In this document: one piece after another, positions 51,801 through 62,807 of the stretch
Position numbering within the stretch: position 1 is the first letter of the stretch
Layout of the letters: the number at the start of each line of letters is the position of its first letter
Notes under the pieces: generated by a model
What the model was told of the DNA's origin: nothing
Database searches by the model: none
Seen by the model: the letters and a program-made list of their open reading frames with translations, nothing else
From: Effrenium voratum
Taxonomy: Eukaryota > Sar > Dinophyceae > Suessiales > Symbiodiniaceae
Direction of reading: 5' to 3'
Assembly (NCBI GenBank): GCA_963377175.1
Contig: CAUJNA010000191.1
Location: forward strand, 318,045-382,044
DNA: 64,000 nucleotides
Translations under genes and position numbers: made by a program

Positions 51801-53000
51801 TGGTCAAAACATGTCAAAAATGCTACATCAATCATGGTCATGGTTTCTTCACTCGGAATCCTTAAACATATTGTCTAGAACGCGAGTTAAAGGTCAACAT
51901 GTGTTTTGACCATAGCACGTTTTGAGGAGCCCAGCGCATTCTCAACTTTGCCAAATCTGCCTTGACCCTTTCAACTGGGCAGTCCTCACAGACAGTTGGC
52001 TAAGCTGAACTACGGGGGAATCGTAGTTGAACCCTACAAATGGCACGTGGAAATCCCACCAGTGGAAAGTCAACATGCTGTTCGCTGGTTGTATAGTAAG
52101 GGCATGGTCATTTGCGAAGAAGTCAAATGGTGAGTTCGATCTGACCAAACAGAAACCAATAAATTGAACCCTCTGTTTCTCGGGTTGTTCGGTTCTTGCT
52201 CACTCCTTGTGTAGGACACATCCATTTTGGTAAACTCTTCTCTCCTTTTCAGTTTGTTGCGGTGTTTCGTTTTCTCAGATTTGGGCGCCTTTATGTTTGT
52301 TTCTTGCTCTTGGTCACATGCAACTGTAAAACTAGGATTCACTTTTTTGTGTTGCTACTCATCTTAGGGCAAAGATGTATCCAATGGTCCAGACCCGCCG
52401 CGAAACGGTGCGAACAGGGCCTCCGCGTTCAAACCTGCTTAAAAAACAGTTGTTCAAACATCAAAGTTGGTTCCCAGTGCCGGAACAGGGGCCACGGTCG
52501 GGTGTTTACACACATGTTACCCTCCCGCTTGCCCAGCAGAACATGGAACCAATGGGGCTCTCCAGTCTTTTTGCCGAAACACTTCTTTTTTTTGGGGGGT
52601 AATACGCAACTTCCAAACCCAAGCCCCATCCCTGGGCTTTCCAACTGAAGCCAAGGAAGGGTTTGCGTTCCATTCCGTCCCTAGGCTTGCCTTATGCGAA
52701 ACCGACCCCCCCTTCTTCACGAGGCCACCTATCCTATACCACCAATAGGAGCTTGTCATGCAACTGTCACAGAAATGAGCGGCATATCACCTTACCTCCG
52801 GAACCTATATGTTGCAAAATAGGAGAGCCCCTCAAAAAGTATGGTTCTCCTTTCGGTTTTCCCTTTAAATCTACCCTAACAAGGGTACCCGGAGAAAAAA
52901 AAAGACACACACACACACAAACCCATTCCGCAAACATGGAATCTCACAGAAAAGGCCCCGATTTGGACCTTCCTTTTGGCTTCCGGGTACCTTCCAAAAA
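48830..53000. other. Non-coding host sequence
   Basis: No supported gene. GTGTTTGT and (TGCC)n microsatellites lie at about 50613-50734. Two GC-rich islands (49905-50010 and 50810-50870) have no recognisable protein. Short open frames occur on both strands. Confidence 0.45.
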
Positions 53001-53011
53001 ACCACCGACGC

Positions 53012-53185
53012 GGCTCCATCGGCCCCGCTCGGATCGATCCGCTCGGATCCTGCGTGGAGGAGAGCAGCTCCACGAAGCGAGGGTTCGCCTGCTGGAGCCT
53101 CCGCAGCTCCGAGGCCTCCATGTCGTTGATGCGGATCAGCTTCCTCAAATCGATCCGACGGATCGATTCGAGTCCGATTTGAGGA
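53012..53185 (-). other. Candidate host exon with polypyrimidine acceptor
   Basis: Read on the minus strand, a long C/T tract (complement of 53190-53240) is followed by TTAAG and then an open GC-rich stretch: PQIGLESIRRIDLRKLIRIN, DMEASELRRLQQANPRFVEL, LSSTQDPSGSIRAGPMEPRR. The block leaves protein-like composition near a GTGGTTTT or GGTACC donor-like site at about 53000-53012. No domain is recognised. The combination of tract, AG and balanced helix-like sequence makes it the best exon candidate in the window. Confidence 0.38.
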
Positions 53186-53239
53186 CTTAAGGGGAGGGGG
53201 AGGGGGAGGGAGGGGGAGGAAAGGGGAGGAAAGGGGAGC

Positions 53240-55370
53240 GGCGGAGACGGAAGTTGCTATGAGCATTTCTGTGGAAACCAGAAGAGCCCCTCCGATTTTG
53301 TGATCATAAAACGAGCCGTTACACCGCAAAGATATAGTAAAATGAGCGATTTACACATGAAGGCCGGTATCGCTCGTGTTCCCCCGAATCGGTGTTTCGA
53401 ACTTTAGGCTGATCCCTGGGAGGTTCAGACCTCAAAACACCAAGGACTTTAAGCTCAACGTTCAAACCTAAACCTTGTTGATGTATTGTGTCTCCTGTGT
53501 GTCTTCCGTGTTTTTGTTTTTGCTTTTTAAAGAAAGAACAACATGAACCTTGACCATCAAATTTTAGTCAAGGGAGATGTGAGATGGTACTGGTTGCCCA
53601 GGTCCTAAAAGGCCTCGCGAAGGCTATGAGATACACTTGAACATCCAAGTACCTGCGAAGTGGTCTTCGGCAGCGCGATGTTTCCCTGCGTGGTTCAAAT
53701 ACCTCCTTGGCGATTTTGATTGGGTGGTATGGCTGGGGTGATATTTACTTAAACTGTGCCGGTAAGTAGATTGGAATCATGGCTTCAAGTGAGAACTCGC
53801 TTAGTGGGCTTGTTGCCATGGTTGTAACTTCTTGTTTGCTTTATGTCGTGCGGTTCACACCCAAGCAAGTAGCTCAAACCATAGATCCTTCCAACAACTT
53901 CCTTTTCGTTACAAAGTCCTACACGTGTCACAGGCAAAAGTCTTGAGCGCATCCACTAACCAAAGCACAGCTTTTCAGGAAACCGAAAGGGATCAGAGAC
54001 AAAGCATACCCACTTGGCAAGGACTCGCATGGCAACTCGGGCCAAACCACGAAAGTAGGTCCCTATTGTCCCTTGTCTCCCCATGTGGACCTTTCATTTC
54101 TAGAGTTTCCCTTTGGGATCCAGAAATGGGTTAACAAGTTCCAAGAGAGTTCTCGAATTGCACATTGTCTACCTACTGTTAAGAGATTAAATCTCACAAA
54201 TAAAGCAGCTATAAAATATCGGAAAGATAAAACAAATACCAAAACTCTGGCAACAAACCTGTCAAAAAGGTGGCTTCGATTCGCGTAATTGAGCTTCTAT
54301 GGAACACGTGGTCATTCCGTGCAGTCCAAATGAGATCCCATAAAAGTTGGGCCTTCTTGTGTCTGTAGCTGAGGGGATTGGTGGGTCACTGGTGGGTCGC
54401 AAACAAGTTTTAGACGTTGCCACATGACACGGCAAGGACTTGCAAATGAGCTTCTCCAAGACGGCGTCACCGCCCCCGATGTCGTCCTTCGAGCGAGCGA
54501 AACGGAAAGGGACCGGAGTCAACGTGACATGGCGATGAGTGATGTGTGTTGGAGGCGTGGAGATTTACATAAAAGGGAAGGGTGGAACGACAAAAGTGAA
54601 GAATCGATCGTTTCTAAGGGTGTTTGCAGATCTCCCTTTTGACGTGCACCTTGGGGTATACATCCTTTTCAGCATTGTTACCAAATCCTCTCCACAACAA
54701 GTGAAAATCCCCACTAGGCTTCTCCAGAAGCCCCCTCTTGCCCGGCCCAAGAAGGGAGGTGCCTGACAAGCTAAAGGCAGAACAAAACCTCGAATTTCTA
54801 TATTCAGGGGTGGCTCAGCTGAGGGGCTGAGAAAAACCACGTCCATATCTCACCTGATGTATTCTGTTGCTTCAGGAAGACAAACCTCTAGCGCCCCTGT
54901 TTTGTTTTCTGGGTTAGGGGCAGTTGTTGCGGCCAGTCGGTGTCCTAAGATGACAAGTCCTTGACCGGTCGCCTTGGAATATGCACGGCTGCCAAACGAA
55001 ACAACTCCAATGGTGTCTCTTTTTTTTTTACGGGACCGTGTGGGGTTTTCATTTGGTTTCCCTACCCAAAACAAGACACACCCAAATCCTGTCCCACATG
55101 GCTCGAACAGGTCCCACGGGCGTTGACACATGATCAATCATGACAAAGGGGCGCCTTGTTAGGGCGAAAGACCACCTACCAACCTGGTGGAAAGTGGTGC
55201 CCTCAGAGTTGTGTTGGGATATGGACGGTGTCAAGGGTGGATGAACGGTGGGTGTAATGGAAGGCGGGTGTTGGTGGTGATTTCATGGAGTACGTCACTA
55301 CCATAACTTGGCTTTGCAGGTGGAAGATGCGAGTGAACCGCGCTTTAAAATTGAGCGACTTTTTACGGGT
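53240..55370. other. Non-coding host sequence
   Basis: A G-rich purine tract at 53190-53240 borders the exon candidate. The rest shows no gene, repeat or RNA that I can support. Confidence 0.45.
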
Positions 55371-55379
55371 TGCTCGAAA

Positions 55380-55625
55380 AACCTGTTCATTGCGCAAGGT
55401 CGCTGCAGCGCGTTTGATCAGTTGCAAGCAGACGCGGTGCATTGAGCAAAGCGCGGCAGCGCGAGCTCGCCGCGTTGCGAGTTGTGTTCCTCGTCGCGCA
55501 AGCGCGCAAGCGCACGCGCCGCACGCGATGCAGCGCTCCGCATGCAAGCGGAGGCAGCGCTGCGACAATAGAGCACTGCGGTTTGCAACGCGGCGCGGGC
55601 TGCACAGCACGCCGAGTCGTTCCGT
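55380..55625. other. CpG-rich island, low-complexity
   Basis: Dense GCGC, CGCG and GCAAGCGC words, unlike both sides. Frames are open on both strands and Ala/Arg/Cys-rich. Could be a diverged repeat or an unmethylated island; no protein is recognised. Confidence 0.4.
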
Positions 55626-55720
55626 GGCGCAGGAAAAATCGGCAAGCCTGGCGCAAATTAACCAAAGGCAAACAAACAAGCTGGGCTGTCCTCAGGTCGG
55701 TAACAGATCAACTTCCACTG

Positions 55721-55849
55721 TTGAATGTTAACCCCGGATTATTAAACCCCTGGTTGATTTTGATCGGGGGGTGTCCCCTTTTAGTGGGGCTTCATCACTG
55801 GAGGGAACACCCCCTACTGGGACGGGTTTAATCCTGGGTCAATATTAAA
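55721..55849. mobile_element. MITE-like element, family 1, copy B
   Basis: Left arm TTAACCCCGGATTATTAAACCC (55729-55750) and right arm GGGTTTAATCCTGGGTCAATATTAA (55824-55848) are imperfect inverted repeats. A second inner pair is GGGGGGTGTCCCC and GGGAACACCCCC. About 130 bp. Confidence 0.6.
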
Positions 55850-56380
55850 TGGAAGCCCAACCACTAAACCAACGAAGCTAAAAACCTAAGGAACCGGATG
55901 GTTGAACCCCCAAGTAACATCGACGCTTGGATCTGACCTTGGACCATTGGGCCCAAGGAAGGAACCGAATGGTGAGACATCCGTCGCTGGCAGCACCGCA
56001 ACATCGCGCGGGTTGCGATGGGAACACAAATCAACCTGGAAAATGTCCCGGTGGCTAAGAACTGAAGTCTGGACATCCAGGGTCCATACCCAGATAGCTG
56101 TGGGTCAAAAATATGTACCCAAAATGGCACCCTGGTAAATGGACACATGGACTGCAACCTGCGGTCCCCTGGTGTTGTTTTTTTTTGACCCACACCCAGA
56201 TCTCCGGTTGCCATGGGCAAAAGCCGCGCGCCCTATTTCGGTATGTAGTTGATCTTGAAGGGAACCGGGTGCCGAAAAAGGTGTTGGACGTTTTCTGAAA
56301 ACCCGCTTTTTGCGGTTCAAGGTCGCACTTCCTGTCTGGGTTTGTTGCCCAATAAAGTTGGAGAACCAGGTTACAGTAGG

Positions 56381-56600
56381 TCCTCCAGTAGAGAGGTCAG
56401 AATAAGGGTACCAACTTTTTCTTGTTAGTCTATTTTAATCTTTGCTCTTGATTAATAGGGGGGGGCCCCCCCCCCCCCGGTCCCCCCCCCCCCCCCCCCC
56501 TACAACAAGCCTGGGTCCAAATTGTGGGGGGGTGGAAGGGGGGGGGGGGATGGGAAGGCAGAGAGACAAGAAAGAAGAAAAGTGAAGGGCAAATTAAAAT
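56381..56600. repeat. Partial R1 repeat and poly-G/poly-C tracts
   Basis: GGTCCTCCAGTAGAGAGGTC at 56381-56400 matches R1. Then runs of G and C at 56459-56500 and G at 56525-56550, typical of slippage-prone sequence and hard to assemble. Confidence 0.7.
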
Positions 56601-57879
56601 TAGATTGAAGGTGCAGTTTTTTTGTGGAATTCTGGTTTGTAGATGGCATGTATTCTGAGGGGGGTTTATTATTGTAGGGGGTAGTGTAGGCCTGGCAGCT
56701 GGAATTTGGGGGCCAGTGGCTGCAGGGCTTGGCCATTATTCTGGGTAATGCTATTATTGTAGGGGGGCACCGCTTGCTGCGCCTTGCTGTGCAGAAGTCC
56801 ATGCAAGGATGAAAAGTCAAAGGTCTTCAGTACAAGCTGAGTACTTGGGATTGCAAGTTTTGGTGCTGATGAAGTTTGGGATCTTGGAATTGTTTTGGAG
56901 CTTTTGTTTGGGAATGTGGGAACCTGTGGCTGCAGGGGCTTGGCCATTAATCCTGGGTAATGCTATTATTGTAGGGGGGCACCGCTTGCTGAGCCATGCT
57001 GTGCAGAAGTCCATGCAAGGATGAAAAGTCTAAGGTCTTCAGTACAAGCTGAGTACTTGGGATTGCAAGTTTTGGTGCTGATGAAGTTTGGGATTTTGGA
57101 ACTGTTTGGAGCTTTTGGTTTGGGAATGTGGGAACCAGTGGCTGCAGGGCTTGGCTATTATTCCGGGTAATGCTATTATTGTAGGGGGGCACCGCTTGCT
57201 GAGCCATGCTGTGCAGAAGTCCATGCAAGGATGAAAAGTCTAAGGTCTTCAGTACAAGCTGAGTACTTGGGATTGCAAGTTTTGGTGCCGGTGAAGTTTG
57301 GGATTTTGGAATTGTTTGGAGCTTTTGGGTTTGGGAATTTGTGGGCCCACGGCATCCCTCTCAGACAGCATCTATTCTGGGCAAACTGCTATTATTGAGG
57401 GGGGCACCGCTTTCTGAGCCTTGCTGTGCAGAGCGCCCATGCCAAGATGGAAACAGTCCTAAGGACCTTCGAGCATCCCGCTGAGTACTTGGGAGTAGCT
57501 CGCCATGTTGCTGATGAAATTGGGATTTTGGAAATGTTTGGAGCTTTTGGTTGGAAATGTTGGGTACCAGTGGCTGCAGGGCTTGGCCATTATTCTGGGT
57601 AATGCTATTATTGTAGGGGGGCACCGCTTGCGGAGCCATGCTGTGCAGAAGTCCATGCAAGGATGAAAAGTCTAAGGTCTTCAGTACAAGCTGAGTACTT
57701 GGGATTGCAAGTTTTGGTGCTGGTGGGATTGTGGACTTGTTTGGAGCTTTGGGTTTGGGAATTATTCTGGGCACTGCTATTATTGTAGGGGGGCACCGCT
57801 TGCTGAGCCTTGCTGCGCAGAAGTCCATGCAAGGATGAAAAATCTAATGTCTTCAGTACAAGCTGAGTACTTGGGACTG

Positions 57880-58170
57880 GAACTGAGCTCTTCTGAAACT
57901 CAAAGGCAACCCCCAGAGCAGAAAAAAAAGCCAAACACTTCTCAAACTTAAAGGCAACCCCCAGAACAGAAAAAAAAGCCAAAGCCACCAGCACAAGGAA
58001 AAAGACGCCACCAGGAGGTGAGCCTAAAACCTTTCACTTTGAGAGGCAATGCCTTATCCATTACACCGAAAAGATCTGTCAACCAGGCGGCGCGGGAAGG
58101 AATTCTGCTTGATCTGGCCCCCCGCTTGTCCCTTTGCTGTGGGCTGTTTGCCACACACACGGGCCAGGCA
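57880..58170 (-). repeat. SINE-like segment with pseudo-tRNA, copy 1
   Basis: On the minus strand, CGGTGTAATGGATAAGGCAT (58057-58076, A-box-like) and a decayed B-box region near 58025-58045. It is followed downstream by GGTGGCGTCTTTTTCCTTG. Matches copy 2 at 59590-59840 over about 250 bp. Confidence 0.5.
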
Positions 58171-58419
58171 GCAAGTGCTGGTGAAGTTTGGGGTTTTGGA
58201 ATTGTTTGGAGCTTTGGGTTTGGGAATTTGGGGGCCAGTGGCTGCAGGGCTTGGCTATTATTCTAGGTCATGCTATTGTTGTAGGGGGGGACCGCTTGCT
58301 GAGCCTTGCTGTGCAGAAGTCCACGCAAGGATGAAAAGTCTAAGGTCTTCAGTACAAGCTTAAGTTTTGGTGCTGGTGAAGCGTGTTGGAGCTTTGGGTT
58401 TGGGAATGGGGGAAGCACC

Positions 58420-58820
58420 AGGGGTCCAATAAACAACCCAAAGCCACCATGGGCCACAGGCAAGGCTTGCAAGTGCTGAGGAAGCAGCAGGTTTCAATAA
58501 ACAACCCGAAGCACCCAAAACGTGTCCAAAGCAGCCTGGCACACCAGTGGAACCTCGATGGACCACAGGCAAGGCTTGCAAGTGCTGAGGAAGCAGCAGG
58601 TTTCAATAAACAACCCAAAGCACCCAACACGTGTCCAAAGCAGCCTGGCACATCGATGGGCCACAGGCAAGGCTTGCAAGTGCAGACCCAAAGGCACCCA
58701 ACAAGTGTCCAAAGCAGCCTTGCCAACAAGTCTCCAAACTGGCACTGGAAGTTCACTTGGCCTCCAGGCAAGGCCGCAATGCTCCAACACATCAGCAGAA
58801 GCATTGTTACAGGCCCGGCA
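58420..58820 (+). repeat. Repeats of a 110-bp CAATAAACAACCC unit
   Basis: GGTTTCAATAAACAACCC, CAAAGCAGCCTGGCACA and GGCCACAGGCAAGGCTTGCA recur at about 110-base spacing, here and again at 59945-60240. Confidence 0.8.
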
Positions 58821-59589
58821 AACTGAAGGAAGGGAATTTGTGGGCCAGTGGTTGCAGGGCTTGGCCACTATTCTGGGTACTGCTATTATTGTAGGGGGGC
58901 GCCGCTTGCTGAGCCCTTGCTCGCGCAGAAGTCCATGCAAGATGAAAGTCTAATGTCTTCAGTACAAGGCTAGACTTGGGATTGCAAGTTTTGGTGGCTG
59001 GTGGAAGTTTGGTATTTTGGAATTGTTTGGAGCTTTGGGTTTGGGAATTTGTGGGCCACTGGTTGCAGGGCTTGGCCACTATTCTGGGTAATGCTATTAT
59101 TGTAGGGGGGCACCGCTTGCTGAGCCATGCTGTGCAGAAGTCCATGCAAGGATGAAAAGTCTAAGGTCTTCAGTACAAGCTGAGTACTTGGGATTGCAAG
59201 TTTTGGTGCTGATGAAGTTTGGGATTTTGGAATTGTTTGGAGCTTTTGGTTTGGGAATGTGGGAACCAGTGGCTGCAGGGCTTGGCTATTATTCTACTAG
59301 GTCATGCTATTATTGTAGGGGCGGGGCGCTTGCTGAGCCTTGCTGCGCAGAAGTCCATGCAAGGATGAAAAGTCTAATGTCTTCAGTACAAGCTGAGTAC
59401 TTGGGATTGCAAGTTGTGGTGCTGGTGAAGTTTTGGATTTTGGAATTGTTTGGAGCTTTGGGTTTGGGAATTTGTGGGCCAGTGGTTGCAGGGCTTGGCC
59501 ACTATTCTGGGTAATGCTATTATTGTAGGGGGGGACCGAGTACTTAAGTTTTGGTGCTGGTGAAGCGTGTTGGAGCTTTGGGTTTGGGA

Positions 59590-59840
59590 ATGGAACTGAG
59601 CACTTCTGAAACTCAAAGAACCCCCAGAGCAGAAAAAAAAGCCAAAGCCACCACAGCAAGAGGAAAGGAACCAGCACAAAGCAAAAAGACACCACCGGGG
59701 GTCGAGCCCAGAACCTTTCAGTGTCAGAGGCAAGGCCTTATCCATTACACCGAAGAGATCTGTGAACAAGGCGGCGCAGGAAGGAATTCTGCTTGATCTG
59801 GCCCCCCCACTTGTCCCTTTGCTGTGGGGCTGTCGGCCTG
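59590..59840 (-). repeat. SINE-like segment with pseudo-tRNA, copy 2
   Basis: Minus strand about 59757-59695: GGTGTAATGGATAAGGCC is A-box-like. CTGGG-CTCGACC-CCCGG makes a perfect T-arm with a 7-base loop, and GGCTCGACCCC fits the B box GGTTCGANTCC well. No pairing acceptor stem or normal anticodon stem is found, so it is a tRNA-derived sequence and not a working tRNA. Confidence 0.55.
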
Positions 59841-59944
59841 AACTCAGCAGGCTGGCTGGGTCAAGCAACACCTGGAGCCACAGGCAAGGCCACAAAGTGC
59901 TGGGAAGCCAGGGCAAGTGCCCGATTTGGTTTGCCACACAGCGA

Positions 59945-60380
59945 AGCCACGGGTCCAATAAACAACCCAAAGCCACCAACAAGTTTCCAAAGCAGCCCTG
60001 TCACGGAACCTCGATGGGCCACAGGCAAAAGCAGCAGGTTTCAATAAACAACCCGAAGCACCCAACACGTGTCCAAAGCAGCTTGGCACACCAGTGGAAC
60101 CTCGATGGGCCACAGGCAAGGCTTGCAAGTCAGCAGGTTTCAATAAACAACCCGAAGCACCCAACACGTGTCCAAAGCAGCCTGGCACACCAGTGGAACC
60201 TCGATGGGCCACAGGCAAGGCTTGCAAGTGCAGACCGAAAGTTCACTGGACCAGGCGAAGGCTTCTGGGAAGCACCAGATACAACAAGTCTCCAAACTGG
60301 CACTGGAAGTTCACTTGGCCTCCAGGCAAGGCCGCAATGCTCCAACACATCAGCAGAAGCATTGTTACAGGCCCGGCAAA
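59945..60380 (+). repeat. Second block of the 110-bp CAATAAACAACCC repeats
   Basis: Same words as 58420-58820, including the shared tail CAGCAGAAGCATTGTTACAG and GCCCGGCAAACTGAAGG (58792-58830 and 60350-60387). The two blocks are a duplicated composite region with the adjoining SINE-like segments. Confidence 0.8.
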
Positions 60381-62139
60381 CTGAAGGGGGTAATGCTACT
60401 ATTGTAGGGGGGCGCCGCTTGCTGAGCCTTGCTGCGCAGAAGTCCATGCAAGGATGAAAAGTCTAATGTCTGCTGGTGAAGTTTGGGATTTTGGAATTGT
60501 TTGGAGCTTTGGGTTTGGGAATTTGTGGGCCAGTGGTTGCAGGGCTTGGCCACTATTCTGGGTAATGCTATTATTGTAGGGGGGCACCGCTTGCTGAGCC
60601 ATGCCGTGCAGAAGTCCATGCAAGGATGAAAAGTCTAAGGTCTTCAGTACAAGCTGAGTACTTGGGATTGCAAGTTTTGGTGCTGATGAAGTTTGGGATT
60701 TTGGAATGGTTTGGAGCTTTTGGCTTGGGAATGTGGGAACCAGTGGCTGCAGGGCTTGGCCATTATTCTGGGTAATGCTATTATTGTAGGGGGGCACCGC
60801 TTGCTGAGCCTTGCTGTGCAGAAGTCCATGCAAGGATGAAAAGTCTAAGGTCTTCAGTACAAGCTGAGTACTTGGGATTGCAAGTTTTGGTGCTGATGAA
60901 GTTTAGGATTTTGGAATTGTTTGGAGCTTTTGGTTTGGGAATGGGAACCAGTGGCTGCAGGGCTTGGCCATTATTCTGGGTAATGCTATTATTGTAGGGG
61001 GGCACCGCTTGCTGAGCCATGCTGTGCAGAAGTCCATGCAAGGATGAAAAGTCTAAGGTCTTCAGTACAAGCTGAGTACTTGAGATTGCAAGTTTTGGTG
61101 CTGGTGAAGTTTTGGGTTTTGGAATTGTTTGGAGCTTTGGGTTTGGGAATTTGTGGGCCAGTGGTTGCAGGGCTTGGCCACTATTCTGGGCACTGCTATT
61201 ATTGTAGGGGGGCACCGCTTGCTGAGCCTTGCTGTGCAGAAGTCCATGCAAGGATGAAAAGTCTAAGGTCTTCAGTACAAGCTGAGTACTTGGGATTGCA
61301 AGTTTTGGTGCTGATGAAGTTTGGGATTTTGGAATTGTTTGGAGCTTTTGGCTTGGGAATGTGGGAACCAGTGGCTGCAGGGCTTGGCCATTATTCTGGG
61401 TAATGCTATTATTGTAGGGGGGCACCGCTTGCTGAGCCATGCTGTGCAGAAGTCCATGCAAGGATGAAAAGTCTAAGGTCTTCAGTACAAGCTGAGTACT
61501 TGGGATTGCAAGTTTTGGTGCTGGTGAAGTTTGGGATTTTGGAATTGTTTGGAGCTTTGGGTTTGGGAATTTGTGGGCCAGTGGTTGCAGGGCTTGGCCA
61601 CCATTCTGGGTACTGCTATTATTGTAGGGGGGCGCCGCTTGCTGAGCCTTGCTGTGCAGAAGTCCATGCAAGGATGAAAAGTCTAATGTCTTCAGTACAA
61701 GCTGAGTACTTGGGATTGCAAGTTTTGGTGCTGGTGAAGTTTGGGATTTTGGAATTGTTTGGAGCTTTGGGTTTGGGAATTTGTGGGCCAGTGGTTGCAG
61801 GGCTTGGCCACTATTCTGGGTACTGCTATTATTGTAGGGGGGCGCCGCTTGCTGAGCCTTGCTGTGCAGAAGTCCATGCAAGGATGAAAAGTCTAAGGTC
61901 TTCAGTACAAGCTGAGTATTGGGATTGCAAGTTTGGTGCTGATGAAGTTTGGGATTTTGGAATTGTTTGGAGCTTTGGGTCTGCAGGGCTTGGCTATTAT
62001 TCTAGGTCATGCTATTATTGTAGGGGGGGACTTGCTGTGCAGAAGTCCACGCAAGGATGAAAAGTCTAAGGTCTTCAGTACAAGCTGAGTACTTAAGTTT
62101 TGGTGCTGGTGAAGCGTGTTGGAGCTTTGGGTTTGGGAA

Positions 62140-62560
62140 TGAAGAAACCTTGTGTTTGTTTGCTTGGCCACCGGGTTTGAACTGCAATTAGTATTGGGGA
62201 GATTACAACTAGTATTCGAATTTTGGGAGTTCTGGCCTCGGAAAAGTTATTATTCCGGGGGGATTTCTTGTGTCAACTGGGGCACCAAGACTAAACTATG
62301 TATTGGCTAATTAAAAATAAGTATTGGATTTTTTCTGGCCCGGGGCGAGAAAAAGTCATTATTCCGGGGGGATTTATTAATCAAGTCCTAAGATTACACC
62401 CCATTCATGGGGAATCCTCGGGTGTACCCATTGTGTGACCCCGGGCCGGCCTTGTCGGAAAATTTGACCTCAACGTTCTTATCACAGAACAGCGGAATTT
62501 CACATTTAACCAGGAACGAGGTTTCACTAAAGGGAAGACAGCTGTCAGATCATAGAGACG
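62140..62560. other. Non-coding, short direct repeats
   Basis: GAAAA.GT.ATTATTCCGGGG followed by GGATTT occurs at about 62236-62266 and 62348-62370. No gene. Confidence 0.5.
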
Positions 62561-62764
62561 TCTCACCATAGCTGCTGATGGCTGCTGACTTGAACTTGCA
62601 TTGGCTTGCATTTTGTCGGATTCGTTTCTCTCACCATAGCTGCTGATGGCTGCTGACTTGAACTTGCATTGACTTGCCTTTGGTCGGATTCGTGTCTCTC
62701 ACCTTTGCTGCTGATGGCCGCTGACTTGAACTTGCATTGACTTGCATTTTGTCGGATTTGCTTC
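62561..62764 (+). repeat. Three tandem 68-bp repeats upstream of an ORF
   Basis: Copies start at 62561, 62629 and 62697: TCTCACCATAGCTGCTGATG, GCTGCTGACTTGAACTTGCA, TTGACTTGCATTTTGTCGGA and TTCGTTT. The array ends about 44 bases before the ATG at 62808, so it lies in the likely promoter or leader of that ORF. Confidence 0.92.
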
Positions 62765-62807
62765 TCTCAAGGTTGAAGTGTGACGGTTGTGAGTTGGTTG
62801 CGCCACC

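Larger units (their letters stand above)
56690..62140. repeat. 210-bp satellite block with interspersed other repeats
   Basis: Unit of about 210 bp: GTGCAGAAGTCCATGCAAGG, AAAAGTCTAAGGTCTTCAGT, ACAAGCTGAGTACTTGGGAT, then TTTTGGTGCTG.TGAAGTTTG, GGAATTGTTTGGAGCTTT, GGGCCAGTGG.TGCAGGGCTT and TGCTATTATTGTAGGGGGGC. The period is exactly 210 at 61254, 61464 and 61674. Copies from about 60.4 to 62.0 kb are tandem and very alike; earlier ones are more diverged and broken by the segments at 57880-58170, 58420-58820 and 59590-60380. Because 210 is a multiple of three, a minus-strand frame stays open for 366 codons at 60781-61881; I do not treat it as a gene. Confidence 0.95.

Noticed and set aside
56459..56550. 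Possible G-quadruplex regulatory element in the poly-G/poly-C tract
   Set aside because: Long homopolymers of both G and C side by side look like slippage or assembly noise. No gene is near to regulate.
58057..58078. Functional tRNA gene
   Set aside because: A-box-like sequence is present but acceptor and anticodon stems do not pair.
60781..61881. 366-residue minus-strand frame with 70-residue repeats
   Set aside because: It is the 210-bp satellite read in a frame without stops. Shorter frames also stay open on the plus strand over the same repeats, so openness is not evidence of coding.
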